A stretch of DNA of 64,000 nt, from positions 212,705 through 276,704 of the forward strand of contig JAJVDF010000169.1 in the NCBI GenBank assembly GCA_022410635.1, given 5' to 3'. Positions 45,325 through 54,599 of the stretch are shown piece after piece. Source of the DNA: Tretioscincus oriximinensis (Eukaryota; Chordata; Lepidosauria; Squamata; Gymnophthalmidae). Position numbers and translations under genes: made by a program. The notes below the pieces were generated by a model. It had not been told where the DNA came from. It ran no database searches and saw only the letters and a program-made list of their open reading frames with translations. The number at the start of each line of letters is the position of its first letter. Positions within the stretch are counted from its first letter, which is position 1.

Positions 45325-46655
45325 ATATAGTACCCTGCAAACCTATTCAAACCCGTTGAACTTTTCCACATAAAAATCTGGAAAGTGTGGTATGCATTTG
45401 TATTCAGTGCCCTGAACTCTGATACCCCTAAATAAAATCCAGTGTCCACTTGTGTATAATTTGTTCTTAGTATGACTACAGCTACTCTGTGAGGGCCTCA
45501 GAGGCTTGTTAGAACAAGGAAAAGTGTAAAGCAGGATTAGGTTATTAAAAATAAATAAATCCCAATCTCTGAACATTTCACGAAACACTCCATCATCTGA
45601 AACTGGAAGATTTATAGCACATCCACAAACCTACCAAAACATGGCTGTCCACCTAAACTGACAGCCCAGGCAAGGAGGACATTAATCAGAGAAGCAGCCA
45701 AAAGGCCCAGCTTCCCTCTGGAAGGGCTGAAGAGATCCACAGCTCAGATGAAAGAATCAGTCCACAGGACAGCTATTAGTTGTGTATTTCACAAAACTGA
45801 CCTTCATAGAAGAGTGACAAGAAGAAAGCCATTTTTTAAAGCAAGCCATAAGAAATCCCATTTGCAGGTCACCACAACCCATGTAAGGGACACAGCAAAC
45901 ATGAGGAAGAAGGTGCTCTGGTCAGATGAGACCTAAGTTGAACTTATTGGTCTAAGTGCAAAACTGTACGTGTGGCGGAAAACTAACACTGCCCATCACC
46001 CTGAACACACCATGCCTACTGTGAAACATAGGGGCGGCAACTGTGGGAATGCTTCTGTTCATCAAGGGCAAGGAAGCTGGTCAGAGTTGATGGGAAGATT
46101 GAGCAAATATAGGGCACCCTGGAGAAAAACTGCAAGAAGCTGCAAAGGATTCAAGACTAGGGTGGACGTCAGTGGTGACTGGTGCAGTTTGGAGGGGGGG
46201 GGCACAGGTTTCTCCAGCCTCAGCAAAGTTAGGAAAGCAGTTGGAAGGAGGCATATTCAGGCACTTACCGGTCTCTCTCTGTCTGCAAGTTGAATGTCAA
46301 TACAAAATGGCAACTCTCTGGAAACTGAGAGACTAGCCCCTCCTAAGCAGCCGTCCCATTAGTTCAGGGATTGGCAACCCCTTTTGCCAATTAAAAAAGC
46401 TCCCTGGAGCTTTTTGATTTGTTGGCAGCTCCTCTATGAAAGGAGATTTTATAATTGATTTTAATCTCTGAGTGTTCGCTGAACTAGACGAATACAAGCC
46501 AGCCGCCACTGGTGGACGTTCAGCTTCCAGCAGGACAACCCTAAACGTACAGAACTGTAATAGTATGATTCAGATCAAGGCAAACTAACGTGCTGCAATA
46601 GCCTAGTTAAACTCTGGATCTAGATCTCACTGAGAATCTGTAGCAAGACTTGAAA
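45325..46655 (+). pseudogene. Tc1-like transposon, transposase remnant
   Basis: The left end (CCTGCAAACCTATTCAAACC, AAAAATCTGGAAAGTGTGG) is the terminal-inverted-repeat zone. Plus-strand pieces match Tc1-family transposase: the helix-turn-helix region near 45640-45830 (HRRVTRRKPFFKASH), then the catalytic core with KKVLWSDET (first Asp of the DDE triad, 45925 area), LSAKLYVWRKTNTAHHPEHT and PTVKHRGG. After the hAT insertion it resumes with QLPAGQP (QQDNDP in intact copies) and LDLTENLWQDLKR-like text. Stops and frameshifts make it inactive. Confidence 0.87.
46170..46511. mobile_element. hAT MITE inserted in the Tc1-like element
   Basis: Perfect 8-bp duplication GTGGACGT at 46162-46169 and 46512-46519. 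Terminal inverted repeats CAGTGGTGACTGG (left) and CCAGCCGCCACTG (right) match at 11 of 13. 342 bp, no transposase. Removing it rejoins the Tc1 coding text around the catalytic domain. Confidence 0.93.
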
Positions 46656-46656
46656 A

Positions 46657-46994
46657 GATAGTGCCTTGCAAAATTATTCATGCCCTTTGAACCTTTGTAA
46701 TGTTACACTCACAAACTTAAATGTACTTTATTTGGATTCTTTACTATAGACCAATACGAAGTAGCAATTATATGTGAAGTAAAAAGATAATGTAAATGCT
46801 TTTGAAAACTTTGTAAAAATAAAAATCTGGAAAGTGTGGCATGCATTTGTATTCCGTCCCCCGAGTCAATACTTTCACCGCAATTAATAGCTGCACATCT
46901 TTTGGGGTATATTTCTATCAGTTTTGTAAAAGGCTGAAATGTTTGCCCATTCTTCTTTGCAAAATAGTTCAAGCTCAGTCAGAGTAGATGGAGA
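46657..46994 (-). mobile_element. Inverted 3' end of the Tc1-like element
   Basis: The minus strand reads the Tc1 transposase C-terminus (LELFCKEEWANISAF-like, then KTDRNIPQKMCS) followed by the terminal repeat ending at 46657 (TAGTGCCTTGCAAAATTATT on the plus strand). In an intact element this segment would follow 46655 on the plus strand. AAAAATCTGGAAAGTGTGGC here is in the same orientation as at the left end (45378), confirming that it is flipped. Confidence 0.8.
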
Positions 46995-47599
46995 GCAAAT
47001 TTAAGCTTCAAAAAAGGCAAGAAAGAATGAGTTTGCTCCACATATTCAGAAACAGTGAAGCAGAAGTATAAAACCAGGATTGAAATGTAGTATATTCTCT
47101 TCTCCCTTTAAAACAAATCAAATTAAACACAGCTCCATCTTTGAGACTGTACGGCACTTCTTGACTTCCATCATCTGAATTTTTGCTGATACATTTGTTT
47201 TATGAATTTCAGTCAATCAACAATGGTCACACATCAGTAAGAGAACAACTTCAATTTATTTCAAATTCATTTGAAACTGCAATGTTTTTAGTTTGAAAAA
47301 AAAATTAAAATTTCTTCAATTTAAAAAGAAACCTAGTTAGGAATAAAGACAACTTATACAATGCTGAATTGTGGGATGGTATAGTATTAAGACCAGTATT
47401 CGTTAAAACAATACTATAATTCTATGACCATTTGACCCTTGAGAGAACATATCCTGTAATCAAGTTAGTATGAATAAGTTGATCCCCCGATCACATGAGT
47501 ACTTTAAAAATAGCTATGTTTTCATCATTACTAAAATTTGGTTTCTAATTGAGGAAAGGCTAATATTTTGCATAGGGTAAAGAATAGAGATCAAAATAC

Positions 47600-48807
47600 T
47601 CGCTACAAAATCTGTACCTGGAAGAAAGACTTTATTTTGTATAAAATAATGGGATTACTTCTGACATAGAATCTCTTTCTTAAAAAAAAAACCCAAATAA
47701 AAAATGTTAAAAGATATCAATTGCATAGGAATTTAAATATAAGGCCAAGCAGAAATCTAGGCATCGTAAGGATCATTAAAAGAGCACTACGGTGTCATGA
47801 CACAGTATTCCCATCTGAATTTCATTCTAATAGAAAAAAATAATAAATCACAGTATTTTCTAGTACTACAAAACAGTGAATGTCAGACCATCTCATTAGT
47901 TTTCGTACAGAAAACCAATACAAAGGCTTGGTTGAAGTAGAAAACCTATTGTTTAAAACCTGACGTGTTTGGCAGCACCCGGGTGCTAGATACGTACCTG
48001 ATGACAAAGAGCCTAACTTCTGTAAATAATGCAAAAACAGATATTTGCAAACAGTATCAGATCAAGAATTATTGCACACCAAACACCAATTTGCAGGATA
48101 GTATCGTGCATAATTCTTCAGTGCAAAGATCCCTCCCTGCAGAATCTTTGCTTCCTGTACATCAAACACTGCCATTAATGGAAGTACATGAGGAGCTCTT
48201 TTGTTAGTCTGCTATTGCATACAACAGACTGGTAGGTGATTGAACTAATGTATATTATTACTAACTCTCAAGCCATTTCTGTTAGGAGGGTAACCTATAT
48301 TAACAAGTATTAAATATATAATATAGGCTTTTAAACAAACCATCTCCTGACATTTCAAGTAGATTAAAGTTTTTTCTTTCTTTCCTGGAGCTGTTAAAAT
48401 GCATTTCAGACCTTTATTTCAGTATCATACAAGTAGCTTACTTCCTAGAAAGTTATGACATATAGTAGTGTCAGGAAAAGGTATTAAAGTACATTAGCTG
48501 GGACAAGGTGAACCAACATTTTAACAGGGGGAAAAAGTGCATAAACCATTGTAATACTACAAACGTGTTAAGTTCTGGTCAAATTTCTCAGAGGGCTTAA
48601 GCAATACTATTTTACATATTATTTTACACCATTCGATTCATCCGGATGCTAAGAGTTACTGTTGTATTTCATTGTTATCAACTGTGAATTTCCATATATT
48701 TCATAAACAGATCCTTTCGAGAACTGTCTATTAATTAAAGGCGTTATTGTAGCTTTTTATTACATATATATAAATGAAGAAATGATGGTTTGATGGATTC
48801 TTTCTTC
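47600..48807 (-). other. GAB1: Probable GAB1 3' untranslated region
   Basis: The region directly downstream of the GAB1 stop codon on the minus strand is AT-rich, free of recognisable transposons and lacks a long ORF, as expected for a 3' UTR. Minus-strand AATAAA hexamers lie at 48756-48761 (only about 50 nt after the stop), 48413-48418 and 47631-47636. The last is a plausible main polyadenylation signal with cleavage near 47610, but this is inferred. The true end could lie further left, because mammalian GAB1 has a multi-kilobase 3' UTR. Confidence 0.5.
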
Positions 48808-48966
48808 TCATTTTACACTTTTTGTAAGTGTTTCAGATTCTGTGGATTGTCTCCCATCAGTCCATGCTTCTCGTGTACTTTTCAGTGCTAGTGTTTTTTG
48901 TTGATCGACGACAACATAATCAACTCTTTCGTCTGCTANGCTGCTCCCTGAACCACTGCTCTTTTT
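48808..48966 (-). CDS. GAB1: GAB1 terminal coding exon with second SHP2-binding tyrosine and stop codon
   Basis: On the minus strand the exon opens KKSSGSGSS, continues [20 protein letters not shown] and ends SETLTKSVK before a TGA stop (plus strand 48808-48810). VDYVVV is the second SHP2-binding tyrosine motif. Binding of both sites opens and activates the phosphatase, the main route from GAB1 to ERK signalling. The acceptor is TTTCCAG before AAAAAG. The exon has 52 sense codons plus the stop. One codon contains an N (NTA, probably GTA for Val). The ending matches the vertebrate GAB1 C-terminus closely. Confidence 0.97.
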   Translation of the reverse strand, partial: KKSSGSGSSXADERVDYVVVDQQKTLALKSTREAWTDGRQSTESETLTKSVK

Positions 48967-50620
48967 CTGGAAAATGAATTTTAAAAATACAATGAATTAA
49001 TAAATGTCTATAAACTGAATCATGACTAGTTTCTTGGTAAATGGATAAATCATTCAATCCTTACGTCAGATCACATGTTGTTCATTGGAATCCCAAATAT
49101 CTTTGGGCAGTGCTAACAGGTGACCTGAAGCCATGGGGACAGGGCAAGGCTTAGCATTGATTGTACTGAACCATATTTTGATCTTTTGCAGGCCAAAATA
49201 TGTTCATTAAGACCAAAAAGAGTGTTGCAATAAGAGACTTGGCCTGCGTTCTCACGGAAGTGGTTTTGAGAACTGTGAAGTGAATTCTATTCCCTCTGCT
49301 GTTTTCTTCTGTTTCCACTTCCATTTCAGCTCTGTTTTATCATTCGCACAAGATTTGTGTTGGTTTCTGGAGTTAATGGCTGAATTGGTTGGATAATCCA
49401 TTTTCAGACCCCAGTGCTGTTTGCGCAAATCCATAATTAGAAATATATACGTTAATATATTTATGATACAAATNTTTTTTTCTAAAAGTAAATATTTCTG
49501 CAAACTAGAACCCAACAAAAAGAAACAATCCCCCCAACATCTCTCCTAGGACCTCCCGCTGATGGCCGTTGATTGTTCGCACATTAAGCACATAAATGTC
49601 TAGACAGATAAAGTAAGTAGCTACAGCCCTTTATCCAAACATTAAGTCAAAAAGTAAGACTATTCTTGTCTTCTGGGCATTGCATCACAACTTTTCTATG
49701 TGAAGTTTTAAATTTAAATTCTAAACTGTTTTTAATTTTGCTTTTGAACATATATGAAAACAAGAAGAAATACTACTGCATATTGCTGCATTTCAAAAGA
49801 AAATCTGAAATATCCACTAAAAGAATATGCATAAAATAAAGCAAAAGCATAAACTGGAGTTGAGGATTGTCCCACACAGTGACCTTACCCTGACCTGAAA
49901 TTGGCAGAAAAATGTAAGGGTAGGAATCTGCTACACAAATACCTATTCACTTCCACCACCCTAAATGTTGCAGGAAAAAGACACCCTCTCCCCTTGCCAA
50001 AATTTATTATTTTGGAGCAATGTGAGTCTTAAGGTTGATGCAGTTGCCATTTCAATGGGAACTTTAGGAAAATATATAAGGAAATTANGTATCATACTAG
50101 TTGGAAAATCCTGCAAAACGTTTAAGGTTAAGGTTGTAGATACTCCTGCGGGGCATTGAGGTGAGCTACAATAGCTGGGGTTGGTCAGCACGTAGGTGTG
50201 TGTTGCGGACGGTGTGGAGTGGGCAGTAGTGGATGCTCCACTTCCGAATGGGTGTCAGTCACAGGGATTTGATTTAGAGGATGGTGGCTTGCAAGGGGGG
50301 GGGGGGGTTACAGTCTCCTGCATGGTGGCAGTTTGAGGGTCAATTGCCGTGTCTTACTTTAGTAATAAGGATATTCTGTTTCAGCAGTCCAATGAATTAG
50401 TAAATGAATGAATATATATTCTATTCCTGCAGTGCTAACAGAACGTTGATGTGTTTATTTTTCTGCCATAAGGTCCAAGGATATGTTGAGACATGCCTTG
50501 TTACTNATGGAGTGAAACTTAACATTTCGTCAGATATTCTTGAGAAGACGAGCTTCCTCCAATATATTAATGAGAACTGATGTATTGAGACTATTAGGAA
50601 AACAATTCCATTTTGTTTAC

Positions 50621-50743
50621 CTTGCGAGGCGGAGTAGATTTTCCAGAATCTAAATCCAGATCTAAGTACTCGACTTGCTTATCCCCTTTAGGTTTTACCA
50701 TAGGACTGTTTCCTCCATCAAGACTGTTACTTCCAAACAATAT
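50621..50743 (-). CDS. GAB1: GAB1 internal exon with first SHP2-binding tyrosine (VEYLDL)
   Basis: This 41-codon exon (123 nt, phase 0 at both ends) reads [11 protein letters not shown] at its start, has [16 protein letters not shown] in the middle and ends STPPRK. VEYLDL is the first of the two GAB1 tyrosine motifs that bind the tandem SH2 domains of SHP2 (PTPN11). The acceptor is TTCCAG before ATATTG, and the donor GTAAAC follows CGCAAG. The intron to the previous exon (50744-52902) contains one copy of a roughly 389-bp duplicated block, a CR1 remnant and a perfect 58-bp palindrome. Confidence 0.96.
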
Positions 50744-51134
50744 CTGGAATGACAATAGAATAATAGTTAACAGAATGAACAATGACACTTTCGAGATTGA
50801 ACTGTATAAATTACAAATTGATTAAACATTTTATATTATATATTTTTAAGAGCTGAAACTCTGAAATAAGCTTGACCTTTGCTTATAATGCCTTTCTCAT
50901 CCATGACATCTGTGTTCATTAAAANGCTCATGAGAGCCACTGCCGAAGCTTGTTCTATGAACTGGATGTTATGAGCTAAAAATGCACATAAAGCGTGAGC
51001 TTGGAAGAATTGGAAAAACTGCTGTGAAAAAAGTAAATACATAAATGTCTTTTCTTTCAGTTAAATTGTATAAACTTGGAAACATTTTACCATGGAATTT
51101 TTTATCAGAAGATACAGTGATGGTCTCTAGTTTA

Positions 51135-51523
51135 GAAGAAAACAACTGAAATGGGGAAGGAAGGCGCAATATGGATTCCTTCAACTCCTTCCAGTATGAA
51201 ATGGAATGGAATATACAATACAGCAGGATTCCTTGATCAATGGTTGAGAAGAACCCAGGATAAATTACTGTGCCTATGAAAACCTATTGTTGATTGAATA
51301 AATGTAGGTGGGGCTGTCTTCTCCAGAAGCAACCTATCCCAACTTGAGATAGGTTGCCTATTCAGGATGGGGTGGGGGTGGGGGGAGGAGCAACAGACCC
51401 AAGTACAAATAAGACATTGGAGATACGTATGTAACTTTAGGGTAGAAACCTAGTCTGTCCTAATTAATCAGACAACACCTTACAACAGCTTCCTCAAAAC
51501 TAGAGGGAAAAATGGGCATGAAA
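51135..51523. repeat. Intronic duplicated block, copy 1
   Basis: About 389 bp, roughly 95% identical in direct orientation to 58895-59279. Shared text includes ACAACTGAAATGGGGAAGG, GGAATGGAATATACAATACA, CCTATCCCAACTTGAGATAG and AATTAATCAGACAACACCTT. It contains no recognised transposon ends. Confidence 0.88.
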
Positions 51524-52469
51524 ACTTATCAGAAACTATTTTCCATGAAAGATGTCAAGCACCTCCAAAATCAGAAGCAGATACTTCTGAATATTACGTT
51601 TGCTGAGAAGTAATAGTAGGACAGGATTATTGGTTTGCATCCAGCATCTGAAAAGTGTTTATGAAATACTTGTGAAAACTAGAAGCAGTTCCTGACAATA
51701 CTTTATCAACAAACACTAAGACAGAACATCGTGCTACGTAAATTGCATAAAGGTACTAGCAACAAAAAGGGTAAAATCACACAGAGCCTAAAGAAATACA
51801 GATACCTCATTTCCAAATATTAAGTTTTATTTTTATGAGATTGTGCTTATCTCAGTGGTACACATCATGCTTTGTAAATAAAGAAAGTTCTACAAGTATT
51901 AGGAAACTTTGAAACTCAGAGAAAATACTACCAGTTAAGAGATAGTTTTAGGATGCAACCAGAGAGCTGTCTTTTGTATCACTATTTCTTTACATAACAC
52001 TATAAAAGTTTACACTGACATTGCTGGTCATCCACAAGTATAAAGCAATCACCATTTTGTTCCCCATGAATTTGCCTATATTTCTCAGGAAGCTCTGCTG
52101 TTAATCCTAGCATATGTTTCGCTGTTCCGTGTCCCTTCTATAATTGGTTACTGGCACTCTTTGTTGACAGGTAAGGGAATTCAAGGGGAAAACTTCATTT
52201 TTAAACTCACCCAAGTTCTGCGAGTTTGCAAGTAGGGTTTTATTCTCCTCAACATTGTTTTTTCCAGTGTAAATTTGACTGGAAAAATGAGTTGATTTCC
52301 CTCCTAATCACTGCTCTCATTGAAGGGCAGGGGCTGGAAGCCTTGGCAGGTTACAGAAGCTATCCCCATCAATGGCCACATGGTGCCAGCATAGCACAAA
52401 GATAGGACATAGTGCTAAGTAACTTGCATAAAGGTACTAGCAAGAGAAAGGATTAAATATGTAATCAAA

Positions 52470-52620
52470 GAATCATAGTTGGAAGGGACCTCCGGGGTCA
52501 TCGAGTCCAATATCCTAATCAATGCAGGATTCACTAAATTGTCCCAGACAGATGGCTGTTCAGCTTCTGTTTGAGAACTTCTGGCAAAGGAAAATTCACC
52601 ACTACTGTGGCAATCCATTC
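52470..52620 (-). mobile_element. CR1 LINE 3' end
   Basis: In reverse: AGAATCATAGTTGGAAGGGA, CCTCCGGGGTCATCGAGTCC, AATGCAGGATTCACTAAATT and GACAGATGGCTGTTCAGCTT. It sits in the GAB1 intron between exons at 50743 and 52903. Confidence 0.9.
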
Positions 52621-52647
52621 ATAGTTTTTTCTACTATATATATNTCT

Positions 52648-52705
52648 CTCATGCAAGGAAATAGCAAGGATATATATATATATCCTTGCTATTTCCTTGC
52701 ATGAG
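52648..52705. repeat. Perfect 58-bp palindrome
   Basis: CTCATGCAAGGAAATAGCAA with its continuation into (TA)n is exactly mirrored by its reverse complement, with no spacer. It can extrude a 29-bp cruciform. An N lies four bases to its left. Confidence 0.95.
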
Positions 52706-52902
52706 AACAAAATTGATTCCTGTGCTCTGTGACAGATCTTGTTAAGTTTCTAAGCTTCATGATTACACAGAAAGATTTGAAAATTCAACAATAAACTATT
52801 TCGAATTGACTTTCACTGCTGAACAAGTTAGCTAAAACACTCTAATGTGCTATTACATAATGAACAAAGGAAAGAGGACACTTAAGATGCAAAGATACAT
52901 AC

Positions 52903-53026
52903 TGGATCATCACTGGACTGATTGGGATTCATTGCTACATAATTCTCTTCACTGTCATGAGAGTCACTGCTGGAAGTTGTGCTATGAACTGAATCTGGCC
53001 GAGGAGACAAAGGAAACCTGGAACAG
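52903..53026 (-). CDS. GAB1: GAB1 internal exon with the YxxM PI3-kinase docking motif
   Basis: The minus-strand frame reads [20 protein letters not shown], then an acidic stretch, then ENYVAMNPN, and ends DDP. This is the GAB1 Ser-rich segment followed by a YxxM motif (here YVAM; mammals have YVPM), the consensus for the SH2 domains of the PI3-kinase p85 subunit. The acceptor is TTCAG before CTGTTCC and the donor is GTATGT (plus strand 52897-52902). The exon is 124 nt, entered in phase 2 and left in phase 0. The Pro to Ala change keeps the Tyr and Met needed for docking. Confidence 0.95.
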
Positions 53027-53634
53027 CTGAATTAAAAGAAAAACTTCAGTTGCTTGATTAATTTTATTTTCACCACTTATACAAATGGAAGTTCTAAGGG
53101 TGAGATCTATGAGGTTTCCACCATGTAAACTACAATTACTGGGGGTGGGTGGGTTCCTTTTACTTTATAAAAATCTTCACCTATTATCCTGATGAGATTC
53201 AGGTGCAAAAAAGGAGATAAAATGCAAAGTCAAGCAAAAAAGTAGAACAACAGAAAACAGCTAAGACCATGACCCTAAACGTTGTACAAGTTACTTGCCA
53301 ACCATATGGAACAAAAGAAACTTTTACAGTCTCTTAGCATCGTCTTCCCATGCAGGCACTATCTTCATTATTTTACACTGTTTTTAAATATTTTATTATG
53401 ACCCACCCAAGATCCTTGGGTGCAGGGCACAATATATAAATATGAATATGAATATAAATTTTAACATCGTAAGATGGTTCAGAGCAATTGAGGAGATAGC
53501 TATAAGAATAACAAGTAAATCAACAAAGCATGAGAAAATAAAGTTTATGGTTAGGAAAAAAAAATAGCTGCCCTATTTTAACTGCTTTTTAAAACTATTT
53601 TACCACCCTGAGATCCTTAGACGATGATTATAAT

Positions 53635-53832
53635 CCAGCAAAGGAGCTAGCAGCACTTTGAGACTAACTTGAGAAAAGTGGTTGGCATAAGCTTTCGTAG
53701 ACAGGTCATCTGAAGAAGTAGACCTGTCTACGAAAGCTTATGCCAACCACTTCTCTCAAGTTAGTCTCAAAGTGCTGCTAGCTCCTTTGCTGGACTTTCT
53801 GCTAGACTAACACGGCTATTTCTCTGGAATTG
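53635..53832 (+). mobile_element. Palindromic Penelope-like insertion 4
   Basis: Arms 53635-53707 and 53721-53793 are 73 nt each with one mismatch, joined by the 13-nt loop ATCTGAAGAAGTA. The sense arm continues past the palindrome to the element's 3' end (GACTTTCTGCTAGACTAACA, CGGCTATTTCTCTGGAATT). Target duplication GATGATTATAAT at 53623-53634 and 53833-53844. It lies in a GAB1 intron and would form a long hairpin in the pre-mRNA. Confidence 0.93.
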
Positions 53833-53849
53833 GATGATTATAATGATAA

Positions 53850-54005
53850 AGATAACAACAACGATGTTTATATATAACCCCCTTTTCACCAAAGAATGGC
53901 TTACATAGCTTTTGTTGCTTTATCCACACCATGTGAAGAAGGAAGGGATAAGAATGAGCTAGCAGATATGAATCTAACACTTTAACCATTACACGAAATT
54001 GGCAG
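53850..54005 (-). mobile_element. tRNA-SINE family 1, diverged
   Basis: Reverse remnants: TGGCTTACATAGCTTTTGTT, CTTTATCCACACCATGTGAA and the head CTAACACTTTAACCATTACA (A box). The middle is deleted. Confidence 0.7.
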
Positions 54006-54365
54006 GACAAATAAATGTTAACATTGTAAGAGGGTTCAGAACTATCTATAGGATTTTTTTGAAAAACAATTCAATGGACAGAAAAAAATTAAACAGGTGA
54101 TTAGAGTCAGTGTTTCCTTCTTTTTCATGTAGCCTTGGAATTCCGGGTTCTTTCTGAAGTAGCCTTGGCATGCAATGAATCAGGAAATAAGTCTCATCAA
54201 GTTCAGTAATATTTAGTACTGATTTAAATGGAAGCTGCCCCTCCTTTTAGGAAATATTATTGGGGGACCATAATCATTTCAGCACAAGAATATCTGCACC
54301 CGAATAACTGTGCACAAGAATATATTTGTAACTATTACAATAAAGAAGGGTTGGAAAAAACTTAC

Positions 54366-54459
54366 TCTCGTGCAAAACTCCTGGTGATGGGTGACTTGAC
54401 TGGAGCTGGCAATTCTTCCCATTCGGGCAGAGGCTTTATTTCTAATGGAGCTGGTTTTA
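54366..54459 (-). CDS. GAB1: GAB1 internal exon encoding the proline-rich segment before the tail
   Basis: The minus-strand reading starts [17 protein letters not shown] and ends in PITRSFAR, followed by two bases of a split codon. It matches the GAB1 region just N-terminal to its last docking motifs. The acceptor is TATGTAG before TAAAACC, and the donor is GTAAGT (plus strand 54360-54365). The exon is 94 nt, entered in phase 1 and left in phase 2, so it joins equally well to the cassette exon or, if that is skipped, to the phase-1 exon before it. The intron to the next exon (53027-54365, 1,339 bp) holds a palindromic Penelope-type insertion and an old SINE. Confidence 0.95.
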
Positions 54460-54599
54460 CTACATAAAGAGGAAAAAGAACATGGCTTCAAAATACTGCA
54501 GTGTGTTTGGGGACAAACCCTAGTCCTTCTAAAGAAACTTACATGGTAATTACAATAATGGAATTTTAGTTTAAATTAGTAATGCATACTGTTCTCTCA

